This document shows, in pieces, positions 1 through 11,332 of a stretch of 64,000 nucleotides of DNA. This DNA is from Ahaetulla prasina (lineage: Eukaryota > Chordata > Lepidosauria > Squamata > Colubridae), in the NCBI RefSeq assembly GCF_028640845.1, contig NC_080540.1, positions 152,279,920-152,343,919 of the forward strand, given 5' to 3'. The notes beneath the pieces were generated by a model. That model made no database searches. It saw only the letters and a list, made by a program, of their open reading frames with translations, and had not been told where the DNA came from. The position numbers were made by a program, and so were the translations under genes. The number at the start of each line of letters is the position of its first letter. Positions within the stretch are counted from its first letter, which is position 1.

Positions 1-32
<32 letters not shown>
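1..32. repeat. (TC)n(AC)n microsatellite
   Basis: The window opens in a run of TC dinucleotides that switches to about ten AC units. It is simple sequence and its left edge lies outside the window. Confidence 0.95.
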
Positions 33-127
33 CTCTCATTTCTCAGAGAAAAGCACATTTTGGAAGATTGGTAAATTTTTGGTGAATAAGCATCATAAGG
101 TTTATTATTCTTGTGACTCCTCTACTA

Positions 128-489
128 AGGTAAAGGTAAAGGTTCCCCTCGCACATACGTGCTAGTCATTACCAACTCTAGGGGGCGGTGCTCATCTCCA
201 TTTCAAAGCCGAAGAGCCAGCACTGTCCAAAGACGTCTCCATGGTCATGTGGCTGGCATGACTCAATGCCAAAGGCGCACGGAATGCTGTTACCTTCCCA
301 CCAAAGGTGGTCCCTATTTTTTCTACTTGCATTTTTACGTGCTTTCAAAACTGCTAGGTTGGCAGAAGCTGGGACAAGTAATGGGAGCTCACCCCGTTAC
401 GTGGCAGCACTAGGGATTCAAACCGCTAAGCTGCCGACCTTTCGATCAACAAGCTCAACGTCCTAGCCCCTGAGCCACCATGTCCCTTT
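128..489 (-). mobile_element. Sauria-type tRNA SINE with ACCTTT tail
   Basis: Read on the minus strand this starts with a tRNA-like head: an A box (TGGCTCAGGGG) and a B box (GGTTTGAATCC). It ends in repeated ACCTTT, seen on the plus strand as AAAGGT units near 129-150. Head and tail match the Sauria SINE, which is mobilised by BovB LINEs. A 14-bp duplication, TGACTCCTCTACTA, flanks it at 114-127 and 490-503, so this is a complete retroposed copy. A second copy lies at 35191-35548. The open frames here are meaningless. Confidence 0.88.
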
Positions 490-503
490 TGACTCCTCTA
501 CTA

Positions 504-972
504 GAAACAGTGTATTCTTTGCAAATGGAACCCACTCCTTCTTAAACATCCAGTTTCGCACAATGACATTAATTCTGTTGGCTTTACAGTTGATTTCCTT
601 TTATAAGATGAACCCCACAGTGCCAGGTCATTAAGAACTGAGGTGAATAAAGTGAAATTCTAGATGTGAAAATTGAAGTTCGTGGGGAAAAGAGTATTAT
701 TGTTTTCCAGTAATTGATGTGCAAATACACAGCATTTAAATGCTGCTAGAGCTGTGATACTAAGTGTATTTATATGGATATAAAATTGACTACAATTAAG
801 TGGGATTTATTTCTCTATAAATGTGCCAATTTAAGAAATTGAGCATGGAAGAGGACCATTTACCTTCTTACTGCTTTGCCTGTAATCTCCCTTTCTCTGT
901 CTGTCTCCTGTGCGCCCCCACCCACAACCTCTAACATTCCAGTTTACAAATTAGAAGAAATTGACTGGAGCA
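504..972. other. No feature recognised
   Basis: AT-rich sequence with no convincing open frame, splice-flanked exon or repeat that I recognise. Confidence 0.5.
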
Positions 973-1360
973 CAGGTAGTCCTCAATTTACAACCACAAC
1001 TGAGCCCAAAATTTACGTTGTTAAGTGAGACATTTGTTAAGTGAGTTTTGCCCCATTTTACGACTTTTCTTGCCACAGTTGTTCAGTGAATTGCTGCAGT
1101 TGATAGGTTAGTAACTTGGCTGTTAAGTGAATCTGGCTTCCTCATTGACTTTGCTTGTCAGAAGGTCACAGAAGATGATCCCATGACTCCGGGACACAGC
1201 AACAGTCATGAGTCGGTTGCCAAGCATCTGAATTTTGGTCACATGATCATGAGGATGTTGCAACCTTTGTAACTATAAAAAATGGTCATGTCACATTTTT
1301 CTGTGCCATTATAACTTTGAACGGTCACTAAACAAACTGTTGTAAGTCAAGGACTATCTG
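973..1360 (+). mobile_element. Tigger-like MITE, copy 1
   Basis: About 390 bp with inverted ends: CAGGTAGTCCTCAATTTAC on the left and a degenerate complement ending GGACTATCTG on the right, with TA after it. The ends and TA target resemble Tc1/mariner (Tigger/pogo) elements. It has no transposase frame. Five other copies lie at about 5.9, 13.1, 28.9, 39.9 and 63.7 kb. The class is inferred from ends and target site. Confidence 0.75.
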
Positions 1361-1362
1361 TA

Positions 1363-1727
1363 TAAATATTTACCTAAATGTAACCTTTCTTCCCCTGCAA
1401 TCAGCTGTAAAAAATTATGTATGTATTTATATGATTTGCATGGCCACCCATTCTAAACAACTCTGAATGGTTCACAATATGTAGAAGCTAGAGCCCAAAC
1501 AATGCAGAAATGATCTACATGTAACATATCTATATGTAATAGGTGCTCCCATAATTTCCAATTGGCATGATTTTGGGTTCTAGACTGGTGGCATTATTTC
1601 CAAACCAACTTTTTCTACAGTATGATTTTGTTTTTATTCCCAAAAGTTTTATTAATGCAAGGCAGAACAAATTTATATCATATTTTCTGTCCCTTCTAAT
1701 TCAAATTGATGGGGGGGGATTTTCCAG
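1363..1727. other. No feature recognised
   Basis: AT-rich spacer. The short open frame at 1567-1770 runs into the neighbouring SINE and is not a gene. Confidence 0.5.
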
Positions 1728-2016
1728 TCTGAGCCTCGTGGCTCAGACGGCTCAGACAGTCTGTTATTAACACAGCTGCTTGCAATTACTGCAGGTTCAA
1801 GTCCCACCAGGCCCAAGGTTGACTCAGCCTTCCATCCTTTATAAGGTAGGTAAAATGAGGACCCAGATTGTTGGGGGCAATAAAGTTGACTTTGTATATA
1901 ATATACAAATGGATGAAGACTATTGCTAACATAGTGTAAGCCGCCCTGAGTCTTCGGAGAAGGGCAGGATATAAATGTAAATAAATAAATAAATAAAATA
2001 AATAATAAAATAAAGA
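1728..2016 (+). mobile_element. tRNA-derived SINE with L2-type tail
   Basis: The head has an A-box-like GTGGCTCAGACGG and a B-box-like GGTTCAAGTCC. The body has GGACCCAGATTGTTGGGGG, and the 3' end GCCGCCCTGAGTC...GGATATAAAT is followed by AAATAAAT repeats. Copies of the same family lie at 10269-10535 and 51108-51385. The terminal block also ends the L2 LINE at 40176-41138, which suggests that L2 machinery moves this SINE. Confidence 0.82.
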
Positions 2017-2020
2017 AGAA

Positions 2021-2640
2021 ACTTGGGAGAAATATTCACTAGTTGTAAATTGGTCACTAATTGAGCAAGAATTAATCGGGAAGGTCCTGTCTTTCAATAT
2101 AACCTCTGTTTTCAAAGTTCTTATTTTCCTATCCTTCCATTAAATCCTAAAAGGAGACATCAGGAGGGACATTTTCCTACTGAGATTTTTCAGGAAAATA
2201 TATAATTTTATATATAATGTCATTTATATGAAAGTTTTTGGAAAATTTAAGTAACTTTGGAGAACTTTGGAGAAAACATTCCATTTTTCTGTTCACAAAT
2301 TTTTAAAAGAAAATGCATTTATAGCTAGATATAAAATGAATATAGAGCAATTAGATAAATCAGTTTTAGTAGCTGGTTTTTGCCAACTCTTTCATTTTTT
2401 TATATTGCTAGTAAATATTTGTCCATTAATAAAATACTATTGTATAGCAGCATGATCCTTTTTATTGTAGTATTTTTAACTACATTGTGCTAATTGACAA
2501 AATACCATAAAGTATTATCACTGATGTGATTTTATATATAGTACCAATTACTATCATATCTGCATGTTTCACTAATGACCATATTATTTATGTAGTGCTT
2601 TATGAAAGAACGTTTGTATATGAGAGAAAGTGATTGCCCC
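2021..2640. other. AT-rich unique DNA
   Basis: Strongly AT-rich with no supported gene or known repeat. Confidence 0.5.
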
Positions 2641-2644
2641 CCAA

Positions 2645-2702
2645 AATAGAATAGAATAGAATAGAATAGAATAGAATAGAATAGAATAGAATAGAATAGA
2701 AT
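2645..2702. repeat. (AATAG)n microsatellite, tail of a CR1 LINE
   Basis: About 11-12 near-perfect AATAG units. They sit exactly at the 3' end of the minus-strand CR1-group LINE that follows, so the array was probably seeded by the LINE tail. Confidence 0.92.
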
Positions 2703-3475
2703 TTTTCATTGGCCAAGTGTGATTGGACACCCAAGGAATTTGTCTTGGTGCATATACTTTCAGTGTACATAAAAGATATGTTCATCAAGAATCATAAGGT
2801 ATAACATTTGATAGTCATAGGGTACAAATAAGCAATCAGGAAACAATATCAATATAAATCGTAAGGATACAAGCAACAAAGTTACAGTCATACAGTCATA
2901 AGTGGACGGAGATGGGTGATGGGAATGATGAGAAGATTAATAGTAGTGCAGATTTAGTAAATAGTTTGACAGTGTTGAGGGAATTATTGGTTTAGCAGAG
3001 TGATGGCATTTGGGAAGAAACTGTTCTTGTGTCTAATTGTTCTGGTGTGCAGTGCTCTATAGCATCGTTTTGAGGGTAGGAGTTGAAACAGTTTATGTCC
3101 AGGATGTGAGAGGTCTGTAAATATTTTCACAGCCCTCTTTTTGACTTGTGCAGTATACAGGTCCTCAAGGAAGGCAAGTTGGTAGCAATTGTTTTTTCTG
3201 TAGTTCTAATTATCCTCTGAAGTTTGTGTCTGTCTTGTTGGGTTGCAGAACCAAACCAGACAGTTATAGAGGTGCAGATGACAGACACAATAATTCCATT
3301 GTAGAACTGTATCAGCAGCTCCTTGGGCAGTTTGAACTTTCTGAGTTAGCGCAGAAAGATCATTCTTTGTTGTGTTTTTTTGATAACATTTTTGATGTTA
3401 GCTGTCCATTTTAGATCTTGCGATATGGTAGAACCTAGAAATTTGAAGGTTGTTGTTACTGTGTTGTCTAGTATC
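2703..3475 (-). pseudogene. CR1-group LINE (snake AATAG type), 5'-truncated
   Basis: Read on the minus strand this is the C-terminal part of a non-LTR reverse transcriptase and its 3' UTR. The decoded frame includes SVICTSITVWFGSATQQ and ATNLPS, matching the copies at 25.4 and 27.3 kb. The 3' UTR carries CTTGGCCAATGAAAAATTC before the AATAG array. Frameshifts and stops break the frame. The protein resembles the CR1/Rex1 group; I cannot fix the clade by eye. Confidence 0.82.
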
Positions 3476-3827
3476 AGTCAGGCTGTGAGCACCCTAGCCT
3501 AGTAGGGACCTCAACATGGAAGCTGAAGTCCAAATTCAAAACACTGGCTCTCAATTGGATTTGTCATAAATGAAAGTGACAAGGTGGTCTTTATTTATTT
3601 GTTTGTTTGAATGACATAGCTGCCCTTATTGTAACCACAGTCCCGGGCTCATAGGACAATAAAGACAAAATTCTGAAACAATCACAGTGAAAATTCATGG
3701 CACAAACTCTTCTACATATCAACATACCATATTGCTGAACGCAAACCCTATCCAATACTTGCTAGAAATGCCAGTTCTTTACACCCTTCTGGAAGGTAAG
3801 AAAAGTGGAAGGACTGCTGGATAGCTG
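3476..3827. other. No feature recognised
   Basis: Spacer between the CR1 copy and a small PLE. No supported gene. Confidence 0.45.
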
Positions 3828-3837
3828 CAGGAAGGGA

Positions 3838-4068
3838 ATCTATGGAGATTCTTAGTCATCCAGGTCTTGGTTGTCCCAAAGGCACTTTTTCAAAAGGCAG
3901 CCGGGTTTTCTTCTGATTGAACCTCCAAGTAGCCTCAATGACTCTCAGAGAGAATGCTAATGACCAGATGACTGCAAGGAATATAAATCTTTCCATTCTC
4001 GACCAGTCAGAACTAAAAATGCTTCTTGATGAGAATTGAAACGTCTTCAAGGAAATACAAAGAAAGTT
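3838..4068. mobile_element. Short Penelope-like element with folded-back 3' end
   Basis: The plus-strand part (about 3922-4068) matches PLE fragments at 20.7-21.0 and 28.3-28.5 kb, including GGAATATAAATC and the block with GAAACGTCTTCAAGG. The left part (about 3838-3915) is the same family's terminal segment in reverse orientation: its complement has CCTTTTGAAAAAG, then CCTTTGGGACAACC. A perfect 10-bp duplication, CAGGAAGGGA, flanks the unit at 3828-3837 and 4069-4078. PLE insertions often show such inverted ends. Confidence 0.65.
4013..4045 (+). ncRNA. Decayed hammerhead-like core (PLE family 2)
   Basis: The family pattern is CTGAAGA, a short hairpin, then GAAACGTC. Here the first box reads CTAAAAA, with two changes, and the GAAACGTC box at 4038-4045 is intact. 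A functional ribozyme is not expected. Hammerhead motifs in PLE terminal repeats are established for the group; the assignment here is by pattern. Confidence 0.45.
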
Positions 4069-4078
4069 CAGGAAGGGA

Positions 4079-4891
4079 CAGCTATGGAGAGGTGTAGATA
4101 ACAACATTTAAGGCATGGGACCTGGAGTACACCTACCTTATCTGACCTCGTAGGATAGGCAGAAAGCCTTATAGAGAGGCAGTCCCGCAAGTAACTTGGT
4201 CCCTTGCCATTCATTACCCCAGTGAATTACCCCAGTGGGAAACAATATCTAGACCCATTAAATTCTGTTGCATTGTACCTATGGATATTTCCATACGGGG
4301 AAATTTATGACCAAAGGAATGTCTACACAAACCTCCTGAAAATCCACCCTCATATATGTCTGAAAATCCATCCTTTATAAATGAAAGGAAAAGTGATGAA
4401 ACCTAAGTATTTGTACAGTTATGACCCATCTGATTTCTAAACAGACAGTTGAGTTTCAACTTTTAAATCATGGGAGAAGGGGAAAAGGATTTGACGCAAT
4501 TTGGAATGGCAGAACTTCTAAGAGTGTCACTGCGCTAGATAGTGCCGGAGGTCAAATTCTGCCAGAGAGATTAATTCCCAAAGGGTATTTACCAGTTAAT
4601 TTTCTACCATTTCTCTTTCTCTTTAAGCATGAAAATGAACTGAGACGAAATGACTCCATTTTTGATTGAGCCTTTTAAAAAAAGTCTGGCTTGTTCTCCT
4701 TGTGTGCTCAAGGCTTGGGATGAATGACAATTTCATTGCTCCCTGATATCTATCCTACTCTTTATCAGGGTGATTAGGATTGGTTTATAACAAGCACTGA
4801 CTCTATACTGATCTGACACAGCAAATTAAATCATAAAACAACTAATGGCACATTCCTAACCACCTCCTGAAATTTATCATGTATTTACTCC
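4079..4891. other. Mostly unrecognised; contains one unnamed repeat block
   Basis: No gene seen. The block at about 4125-4205 resembles 24832-24905: both have TACCT, then a diverged GAxAGGCAGA, then GAGAGGxAGTCCC and AAGTAA. This suggests an unnamed dispersed repeat. Confidence 0.4.
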
Positions 4892-5230
4892 TGTTGTGGC
4901 CTCTCAGCCACCAGTCCTTCCAGCAGCTGAATCAGATGAGGAGGCGATGGCGTGGGAGTCAGGGCCAGCATCAAGGCAACTTGAGAGCTCCGAGGGAGAA
5001 GAGGAAATGAAGCTGTCAGAGATAGAGGCAGAGGCAGAGCCTGGGCCGTCCATCAGCCCTCAGATGGCGAGTCAACAGCCCCCAGGTCTGGAGGTGGCTG
5101 ATGAGGAAGAGGAGGAACATCTGAGTCCAGTGCCTGATGTGCAGATTTGCAGAAGGCAGAGGAGAGGAGAGCAGTGGAAATCTATGGGCCGATCCTTGGG
5201 ACGGAAGAGCCACCGCTGCTAGCGAAGCCA
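4892..5230 (+). mobile_element. Partial LTR of an LTR retrotransposon
   Basis: Begins TGTTGTGGCC, similar to the outer ends of the minus-strand LTRs at 16984-17602 and 61266-61792. A purine-rich GAGGAAGAGG-type body follows. The 108-codon frame here encodes Glu/Ser-rich low-complexity sequence that I do not believe is a protein. I could not find the 3' end or a target-site duplication. Confidence 0.5.
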
Positions 5231-5300
5231 TTTTAGTTTAGACTCAAATCTTAACGTTAAATGTAGGCTTTTTGAAAGGTTCCCATTTCATTAGTCTAGA

Positions 5301-5522
5301 AGTCTAGATAAAGTTGGAGAGGTGCCTGCACAACCAAGTCAGTTTGATGTAATCCAAGAAATAGCAGCACCAGAAAACAAAAACTACACCAAGTGGCTAT
5401 GGCATTAGATCTAGATGGGGAAGACCCTTGTAGAATTTCCTGTGGTGCAGAGAATTTCTCTTACATGAAATGATGAAATGGTCTCAAGGTTAAAAGAGTC
5501 TAGATAAAGTTGGAGAGGTGCC
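5301..5522. repeat. 26-bp perfect direct repeat pair
   Basis: A 26-bp block containing AGTCTAGATAAAGTTGGAGA occurs at 5301-5326 and again at 5497-5522, 196 bp apart. The sequence between is not otherwise recognised. Confidence 0.85.
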
Positions 5523-5936
5523 CACACACTCAGCCTTAAACATTCAAGAGGAGAGAAAGTTATAAATGCAGGAATGAATGAATAAATAAATAAATAAAAC
5601 ATGGGACAGATAATAGATTTTTGACAGAGAAAGAATGATCTGTTTCAAACTAACACTCCAATTCTAAACATATTTATTTAATGTGTGCCTGGTGAACTGA
5701 TCTTTCTTTATGCATGCATTTCTTTATTGAATGCAGCTATATTCTCAAGGCAGCATACTTAAGGCACCCCAGTGAAGAAGCATCTTACATATACAGTACT
5801 ATGCTGAATGATAAGGGTTGGCCTAAAGGCAACAAAATGATTTCATGGCTGAATTATGATATTAATCTGTTTTCATACTCCTAGTTCATCCCTTCAACAG
5901 AATGACTTTCTTTCAGCCTCATTGTATATATTTATA
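5523..5936. other. No feature recognised
   Basis: AT-rich spacer with a short AATA run near 5578-5598. Confidence 0.5.
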
Positions 5937-6332
5937 TAGGTAGTCCTCAATGTACGACCACAATTTAGTCCAGAATTCGTGTTGCTAAGTGAGAAATTTG
6001 TTAAGTGAGTTTTGCCCCAATTTGCAACTTTTCTTGCCACATTTGTTAAGTGAATCACTGCGGTTGTTAAATTAGTAATATGGTTAAGTGAATCTGACTT
6101 CCCCATTAACTTTGCTCGTTTAAAAGCAAAGAAGCAGACGGTCACATGACCTTGGGACATAGCATCTGTCATAAATATGAACCAGTTTTCAAGCATCCGA
6201 ATGTAAATCATGTGACCATGGGTATGCTACAAGGGTCATAAGTGTGAAAAATGATCATAAGTCATTTCTTCCAGTGCCATTGTAACTTTAAATTATAGTC
6301 AGTAAATGAACTGTTGTAAGTCGAGGACTATT
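5937..6332 (+). mobile_element. Tigger-like MITE, copy 2
   Basis: Starts TAGGTAGTCCTCAATGTACG after a TA and ends near GTAAGTCGAGGACTA. The interior matches the copy at 973-1360, including AGTGAGTTTTGCCCCA and ACATGACCTTGGGACA. The right tip is damaged next to a SINE. Confidence 0.75.
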
Positions 6333-6337
6333 TTTGG

Positions 6338-6578
6338 CAATAGCAATAGTACTTAGACTTATATACAGTTTCACGGTGCTTTACATCCTTCTCTAAGCGG
6401 TTTACAGAATCAGCCTATTGCCCCCAACAATCTGAGTCCTCATTTTACCCACCTCGGAAGGATGAAAGGCTGAGTTCAACCTTGAGCCTGGTGAGATTCA
6501 AACTGCCAATCTGCAGGCAGCTGGCAGTTAGCAGAAACAGCCTGCAGTACTTCATTCTAACCACTGTGCCACCATGGC
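6338..6578 (-). mobile_element. tRNA-derived SINE with GCTATT tail
   Basis: Minus strand: an A-box-like TGGCACAGTGG, a B-box-like GTTTGAATCTC, then GGACTCAGATTGTTGGGGGC and a tail AAGTACTATTGCTATTGCC. It belongs to the family at 19.2, 19.6, 61.1 and 63.3 kb. It abuts the damaged right end of a Tigger-like MITE. Confidence 0.8.
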
Positions 6579-8241
6579 ACAGTACTTGTATATATACGAG
6601 TGTATATATACGAGTACATTGGCATAAGTGTGTATGTTTTTCTGGATGGGAATCACACATTCCTAATTCACAATGAGCAATGTAGATGTATTTTCCATTT
6701 AGAACATGCCTTGGTTCAAGACAGTAGCAATCTCCTGGCAAATTCCGCATACGTTTTGATCAAGCTTTCCATTCTGTATGATACACAGAACAAGGAGAGT
6801 AACTGAAGACAAGTCAGAAGAACTGTGTAAATAAAAGATTGGCAGTAGTGAAAATTCTTGACTATATCTTCAGTTTAGTGAGATGCAGCCAGCTGAATGT
6901 AGCTCTCAAGTTGGAATTTATTTTCCTGGACTTGGGGATTTAGAAATCCATTGTCCATATGTTCAATCACAAGAAGATGGCGGTGCCTTTGATGCCAATT
7001 TTTCCATTATATCCTTCTCAGACATCTCCTTTACCCTCTGCACATGGAGAAAGATTAGTTCTGAAGCAGATAAAGGATTTTTTGGGACTCAGAATCCTAC
7101 AGAAGTAATCTTCATAGCAGACACAAAGAACCATGGAAACGTATGACGAGGATGCAACGGAGGAAGTAGACTAATGTGATTTTCTCGAGTCTCCCTCTCT
7201 CCTGTTCGTAATTATGGAGACAGGCAGAATTTATGAATAGGATTGACATACACACTTGATCTATTGATATCCGATTTCCCTGTTTATCTATTTCACAAAG
7301 CTACAAATCAGCCAATGATCTATACAATGACCTCTTCCTTCATTTGTCAGTTCTCTTTGGAATCAAAACAGCATATTGAATACCAACGCAAACATAATAA
7401 GCTAATGATTTATAAAATGTACAGAGCCCAGGAAACAAAAAGAAAGGAAAATAGATGCATTTTATTTATCGTTTAAAGACAAAGTAGAATTTAAGAAGAG
7501 CATTAATTCTGTATTAACGGAACATCGGACAAGCAGATGAGGCTCTCAACTTATTTATTGCATTTTTCACTAACTAAATTTAGTAAGAATGGCTAGGAAG
7601 TTCTTGCAGAAATTGAGATTTTTTTTTAATACATTGTAAGATATCTGATACACGTAAAGTGCTCTAGGAATAAGAGGCAGTCATGATAAAAGAAATATGC
7701 TGTGGATTAGCTATCCACAATCTCTTACAATCACCAGTAGCAGAATTGCCTTTAGCTGGGAATTAGTGAACCTATAACTCCTACATGTATAGAGAGCAAG
7801 AAGCAGTGGAAAGCTGGCATTAATTCCTCATTACAAAAGTACATACTCCTTCTGTGAAGTCTGATCCTAACTGTATTTCCTCTTGCTAGTTTTTATTGAA
7901 AATTACCTACACCGCGTAGAATTATCTGCTTAAGCTTAGCTTAGCTTGAGCCTTGCAATTGCCTTTTTTTTCCCACTCTGGAAAGCTAACTAAAGATTTA
8001 GAGAACTGAGGATGAGAGTCATACCTGCTTGAAAACTAATTTAGAAAAAGAACTTTGGACCTGACTGTGAATAGAACATCTTCCTCCTTCCTGATTCATT
8101 AGAGTAGGTCAGCTTGGAGGGTGGGCCAAAACAAAAACAGAGTCAAAACAAAAACAAAAGAAAAGAACCTCTGCTTCAAAGATTTAGTTCTCAGAAGCAT
8201 GGCTGTATCAAGGACTAAAAGAATGCTGCAACGGATGGAAT
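6579..8241. other. Unique DNA, no gene supported
   Basis: Several open frames of 60-90 codons occur (for example 6883-7146 and 7243-7476). None shows a recognisable domain, initiation context or splice structure that sets it apart from chance. Confidence 0.5.
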
Positions 8242-8696
8242 CAGGGGTGGGATTCAGCCAGTTCGGATAGGTTCAGGTGAAACGGATGCTAATTTTATAT
8301 CTGGTTCACCGAACCAGTAGTTGCAAGGACTGGCTGGCCTCACCTGCCCTGCCCACTCCGCCCCTCTCACGAGTCTCCATGTGGCCCATTTTGGATGCCA
8401 GGTAAGTGCAGCACCCATGTGAAGGTTCTGCGAGGGCGAAAAACGAGCCTCCCAGAAGTTCCGGAAGTCTGAAAACAGGCCCGTTTCCGGCCTCTGGATG
8501 GGCTTCCGGAGCCTGGGGGGGCCATTTTCACCCTCCCAGAGGCTCGAGGAAAGCCTCCAGAGCTTGGGGCAGGCAAAAACACTCCCCCCCCCGCCACTGT
8601 GGTGCAGGAGGCCAAGTAGGCCACGCCCACCATGGCCACGCCCACCTAGCAAACAGGCAGAGAACCAATTGCTAAATTTTTTGAATCCCACCCCTG
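8242..8696 (+). mobile_element. Non-autonomous hAT element, GGTGGGATTC family
   Basis: Ends are CAGGGGTGGGATTCAGCC and, on the right, GAATCCCACCCCTG, forming an inverted pair. The flanks GATGGAAT and GGTGGAAT match at 7 of 8 bases, as expected for the 8-bp duplication of hAT transposons. The GC-rich interior has no transposase. A relative sits at 54457-54855. Confidence 0.85.
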
Positions 8697-8704
8697 GGTG
8701 GAAT

Positions 8705-9905
8705 GATACCAAGAAGAGAGTCTCATGCAACTCTGAGCTTTCAGGGTGAAGGATGCATTCAATCTACTTTGAATAAATGAATTGTTTTCTTTCCCTAAAT
8801 TAATGCCAGAAAGGATTACACAGACTCCCGCCTTGATTAACCATATCATGATCTTGTATCACATAATGGACAGCAATGTGAATGATCAAAACCATCATTT
8901 ACCAGCTAAATTATTTTGTTCTTTGCTATCGGGTAGACATCAAATATAGAAAAGTAAACTAGGCTTGCATGTGCCTTTTTCCATACTGACAATTATATCA
9001 GCATATAAAACCTACTAGCTGAACATAATTGTTGGCAATGTTCCAATCAAAGCAGATTTGACTGAATCTGCTGAAAGAAAGAAAAAATTGTACATGATGG
9101 GCTTTCTGTTAGAAAGGCTGTGGTTCGTCATTGTATAACTTAAAGTGCAGCGATGCAGCTGGAGGGAGCATAGATCAAAGGTTTTCTTTACCTTTTTCAA
9201 ATTGGTTGGGCAGAGTTACCTTTCTATCTATAGCCTTGAGAAATGGGGTCATCGGAGTTTCTATCTCTAATTAATGCGATGATTCTTGCCCTGACCTACT
9301 TTTCAATTGAGAATCAGTGGTTTCTGAATTTATTTATTTTTTCCTGGGGAATGCACGTATGTAAACCATCCGTATCTCAGCTAAATCCAGATTAGATTTA
9401 AAATTCTGCTCAATGCAAAAAGCCCCCAGTACTTTAAAATCTCTTCCATAATAATTTAATCATTGCCATTATACTAAGGAGATTTTCTTCAAGTCGCTTC
9501 GAGGTTCAGCGTTCAATTCATTCATATGGTATTTCTCACGCTAATAGAAGGATTCATTAGGAAACAATCTGAAGGGCTTAGTGCTCAATAGTATGCTAAT
9601 AAGAAGTTCCTCTCTGGTGAGAATGGATCTTCTCTATGCCTATTTACTCACTGGTTTAAATATGTGGTTAGTCACAAACAAAATACAAAACCAGGAAGCT
9701 CAAGACATAAACAAATGGCTACAATATATTCTTCATTCCAGAGCAAATTATGGAAGCTAATTCTGGATAGGAATTTAAGGTACTATGCTTCAACGGCATT
9801 ACACAAACTGTGTTCTTTCCTCTGGTTGTCTCAACAACCACTGGATTTTCATTTTCCTAACAATTTTATGGTTCTAACATTCCTACTTTCTAGAAGTAGT
9901 ATAAG
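8705..9905. other. No feature recognised
   Basis: Unique AT-rich DNA. No supported gene. Confidence 0.5.
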
Positions 9906-10018
9906 GTAATGGTAGGCAATCTGATATTCTTTAGCTGTTGTGAGCTACAACTGGCACAACCCTTTGCCATAAACTGGGGCTTATGGGAGCTGAGGCCTAA
10001 GACATCACATACCAAAAT
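9906..10018. mobile_element. Decayed amniote MITE fragment
   Basis: Contains a diverged GAGCTACAACTGGCACAACC with TATGGGAGCTGAGG, resembling old hAT-derived amniote elements with ACTACAACTCCCA cores. The edges are uncertain. Confidence 0.35.
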
Positions 10019-10081
10019 TGCCTATTGTGTCCATGGACTGTAATTTGACTCTTCTTCAACACAGGACATTTTCACACTTCT

Positions 10082-11332
10082 TAAAAATTCCAACTTGGGT
10101 GTCATCTATTGAGGCATTCTCATATTCAATAACATTTAAAAAGGAACATATTGTTAGATATAATGAATTGTTAAATGAAAAGGGTGAGTTAAAATCTAAA
10201 TTAGAACTAGAGGCAGATGGTATAACAATGAACTGTTTTTCATATTTGCAAATACAATCCAGATATCATGGGCCTCTGGTGGCTCAGCAGACTAAGTCTG
10301 TCTGTTATTAACACAGCTGCTTGCAATTACTACAGGTTCAAGTCCCACCAGGCCCAAGGTTGACTCAGCCTTCCATCCTTTATAAGGTAGGTAAAATGAG
10401 GACCCAGATTGTTGGGGACAATAAAAAGTTGACTTTGTATATAATATACAAATGGATGAAGACTATTGCTTAACACTGTGTAAGCCGCCCTGAGTCTTTG
10501 GAGAAGGGCGGGATATAAATTCAAAAAAAAAAAAAGATTTTAAAACAGATACAATACAATAATATAACCAGTTTTGATGAGATCTTAACAGGTTCAGATG
10601 ACAATTTGATTAGGAAATTATATATGGATATTTATTTATTAGAGGTGAAACTGGAGGAAGAACAAGTAAAAGAGACAATGATTGTTTGGGGGAAGAATTT
10701 TGGTCATGGGATAGATTTAGAGGCTTGGCAGAAATTATGGATGTATAATTATAAAATGACAATGTCTACAGCATATAAAGAGAATTTGTATAAGATGTTT
10801 TACAGGTGGCATTTACCCCCAACAAGAATTGCTAGAATGTTCAAGGACAAATCTGAAAAATGTTGGAAGTGTCGTCAGGCACCTGGATCATACTACCACA
10901 TGTGGTGGACATGTGTTGAAGCGAAAAGATAGCGGACTAAAATACACACGTGGTTGGAGAAAATGATAAAAAAAAACATATTGACTTTAAACCAGAAGTC
11001 TTTCTGTTGGGAATTATACCTGAGATATATACTAGAGATGTAAAATATTTGATTGTGAATATTATTACAGCAGCCAGGATTGTGTTTGCTAAAAATTGGA
11101 AAAATGAGAAGTTACCTTCACAAGATGAAATAATTAGAAAAATGATGGAATGTGCAGAGATGAGTAAATTAACATCTGAAATTAGAGAGCAAGAAGATAA
11201 GCAATATTATAAAAAATGGGATTTATCATTGGTTAGATGGAAAGATATGTTAGAAAAGATAAATATAAGATATATATATGAAAGAGATGTTTATTTTGTG
11301 ATTGCACAAGAAGATATGTTCACACCCATGTA
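10082..11332 (+). pseudogene. L1 ORF2 C-terminal region, split by a SINE
   Basis: Before the SINE the frame reads ELLNEKGELKSKLELEADG and FSYLQIQSRY; after it, IRKLYMDIYLLEVKLEEEQV, LYKMFYRWHLPPTRIARM and CWKCRQAPGSYYHMWW. These are characteristic of the ORF2 region after the reverse transcriptase, with its Cys-rich motif (CWKC...H). A stop follows the Cys-rich block, and a later frame (10950-11333) continues to the 3' end. Endonuclease and RT domains are absent through 5' truncation, so it cannot act alone. Confidence 0.88.
10269..10535 (+). mobile_element. tRNA-derived SINE with L2-type tail, inside L1
   Basis: Same family as 1728-2016: a head with GGTGGCTCAGCAG, a B-box-like GGTTCAAGTCC, a body with GGACCCAGATTGTTGGGGA, and an end CGCCCTGAGTCTTTGGAGAA before an A-rich tail. 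It interrupts the L1 frame just after QSRY, so it arrived after the L1. Confidence 0.85.

Noticed and set aside
4896..5222. 108-codon acidic frame resembling a small nuclear protein
   Set aside because: It lies in an LTR with a purine-rich body; similar Glu-rich frames appear in the LTR at 17.3-17.65 kb.
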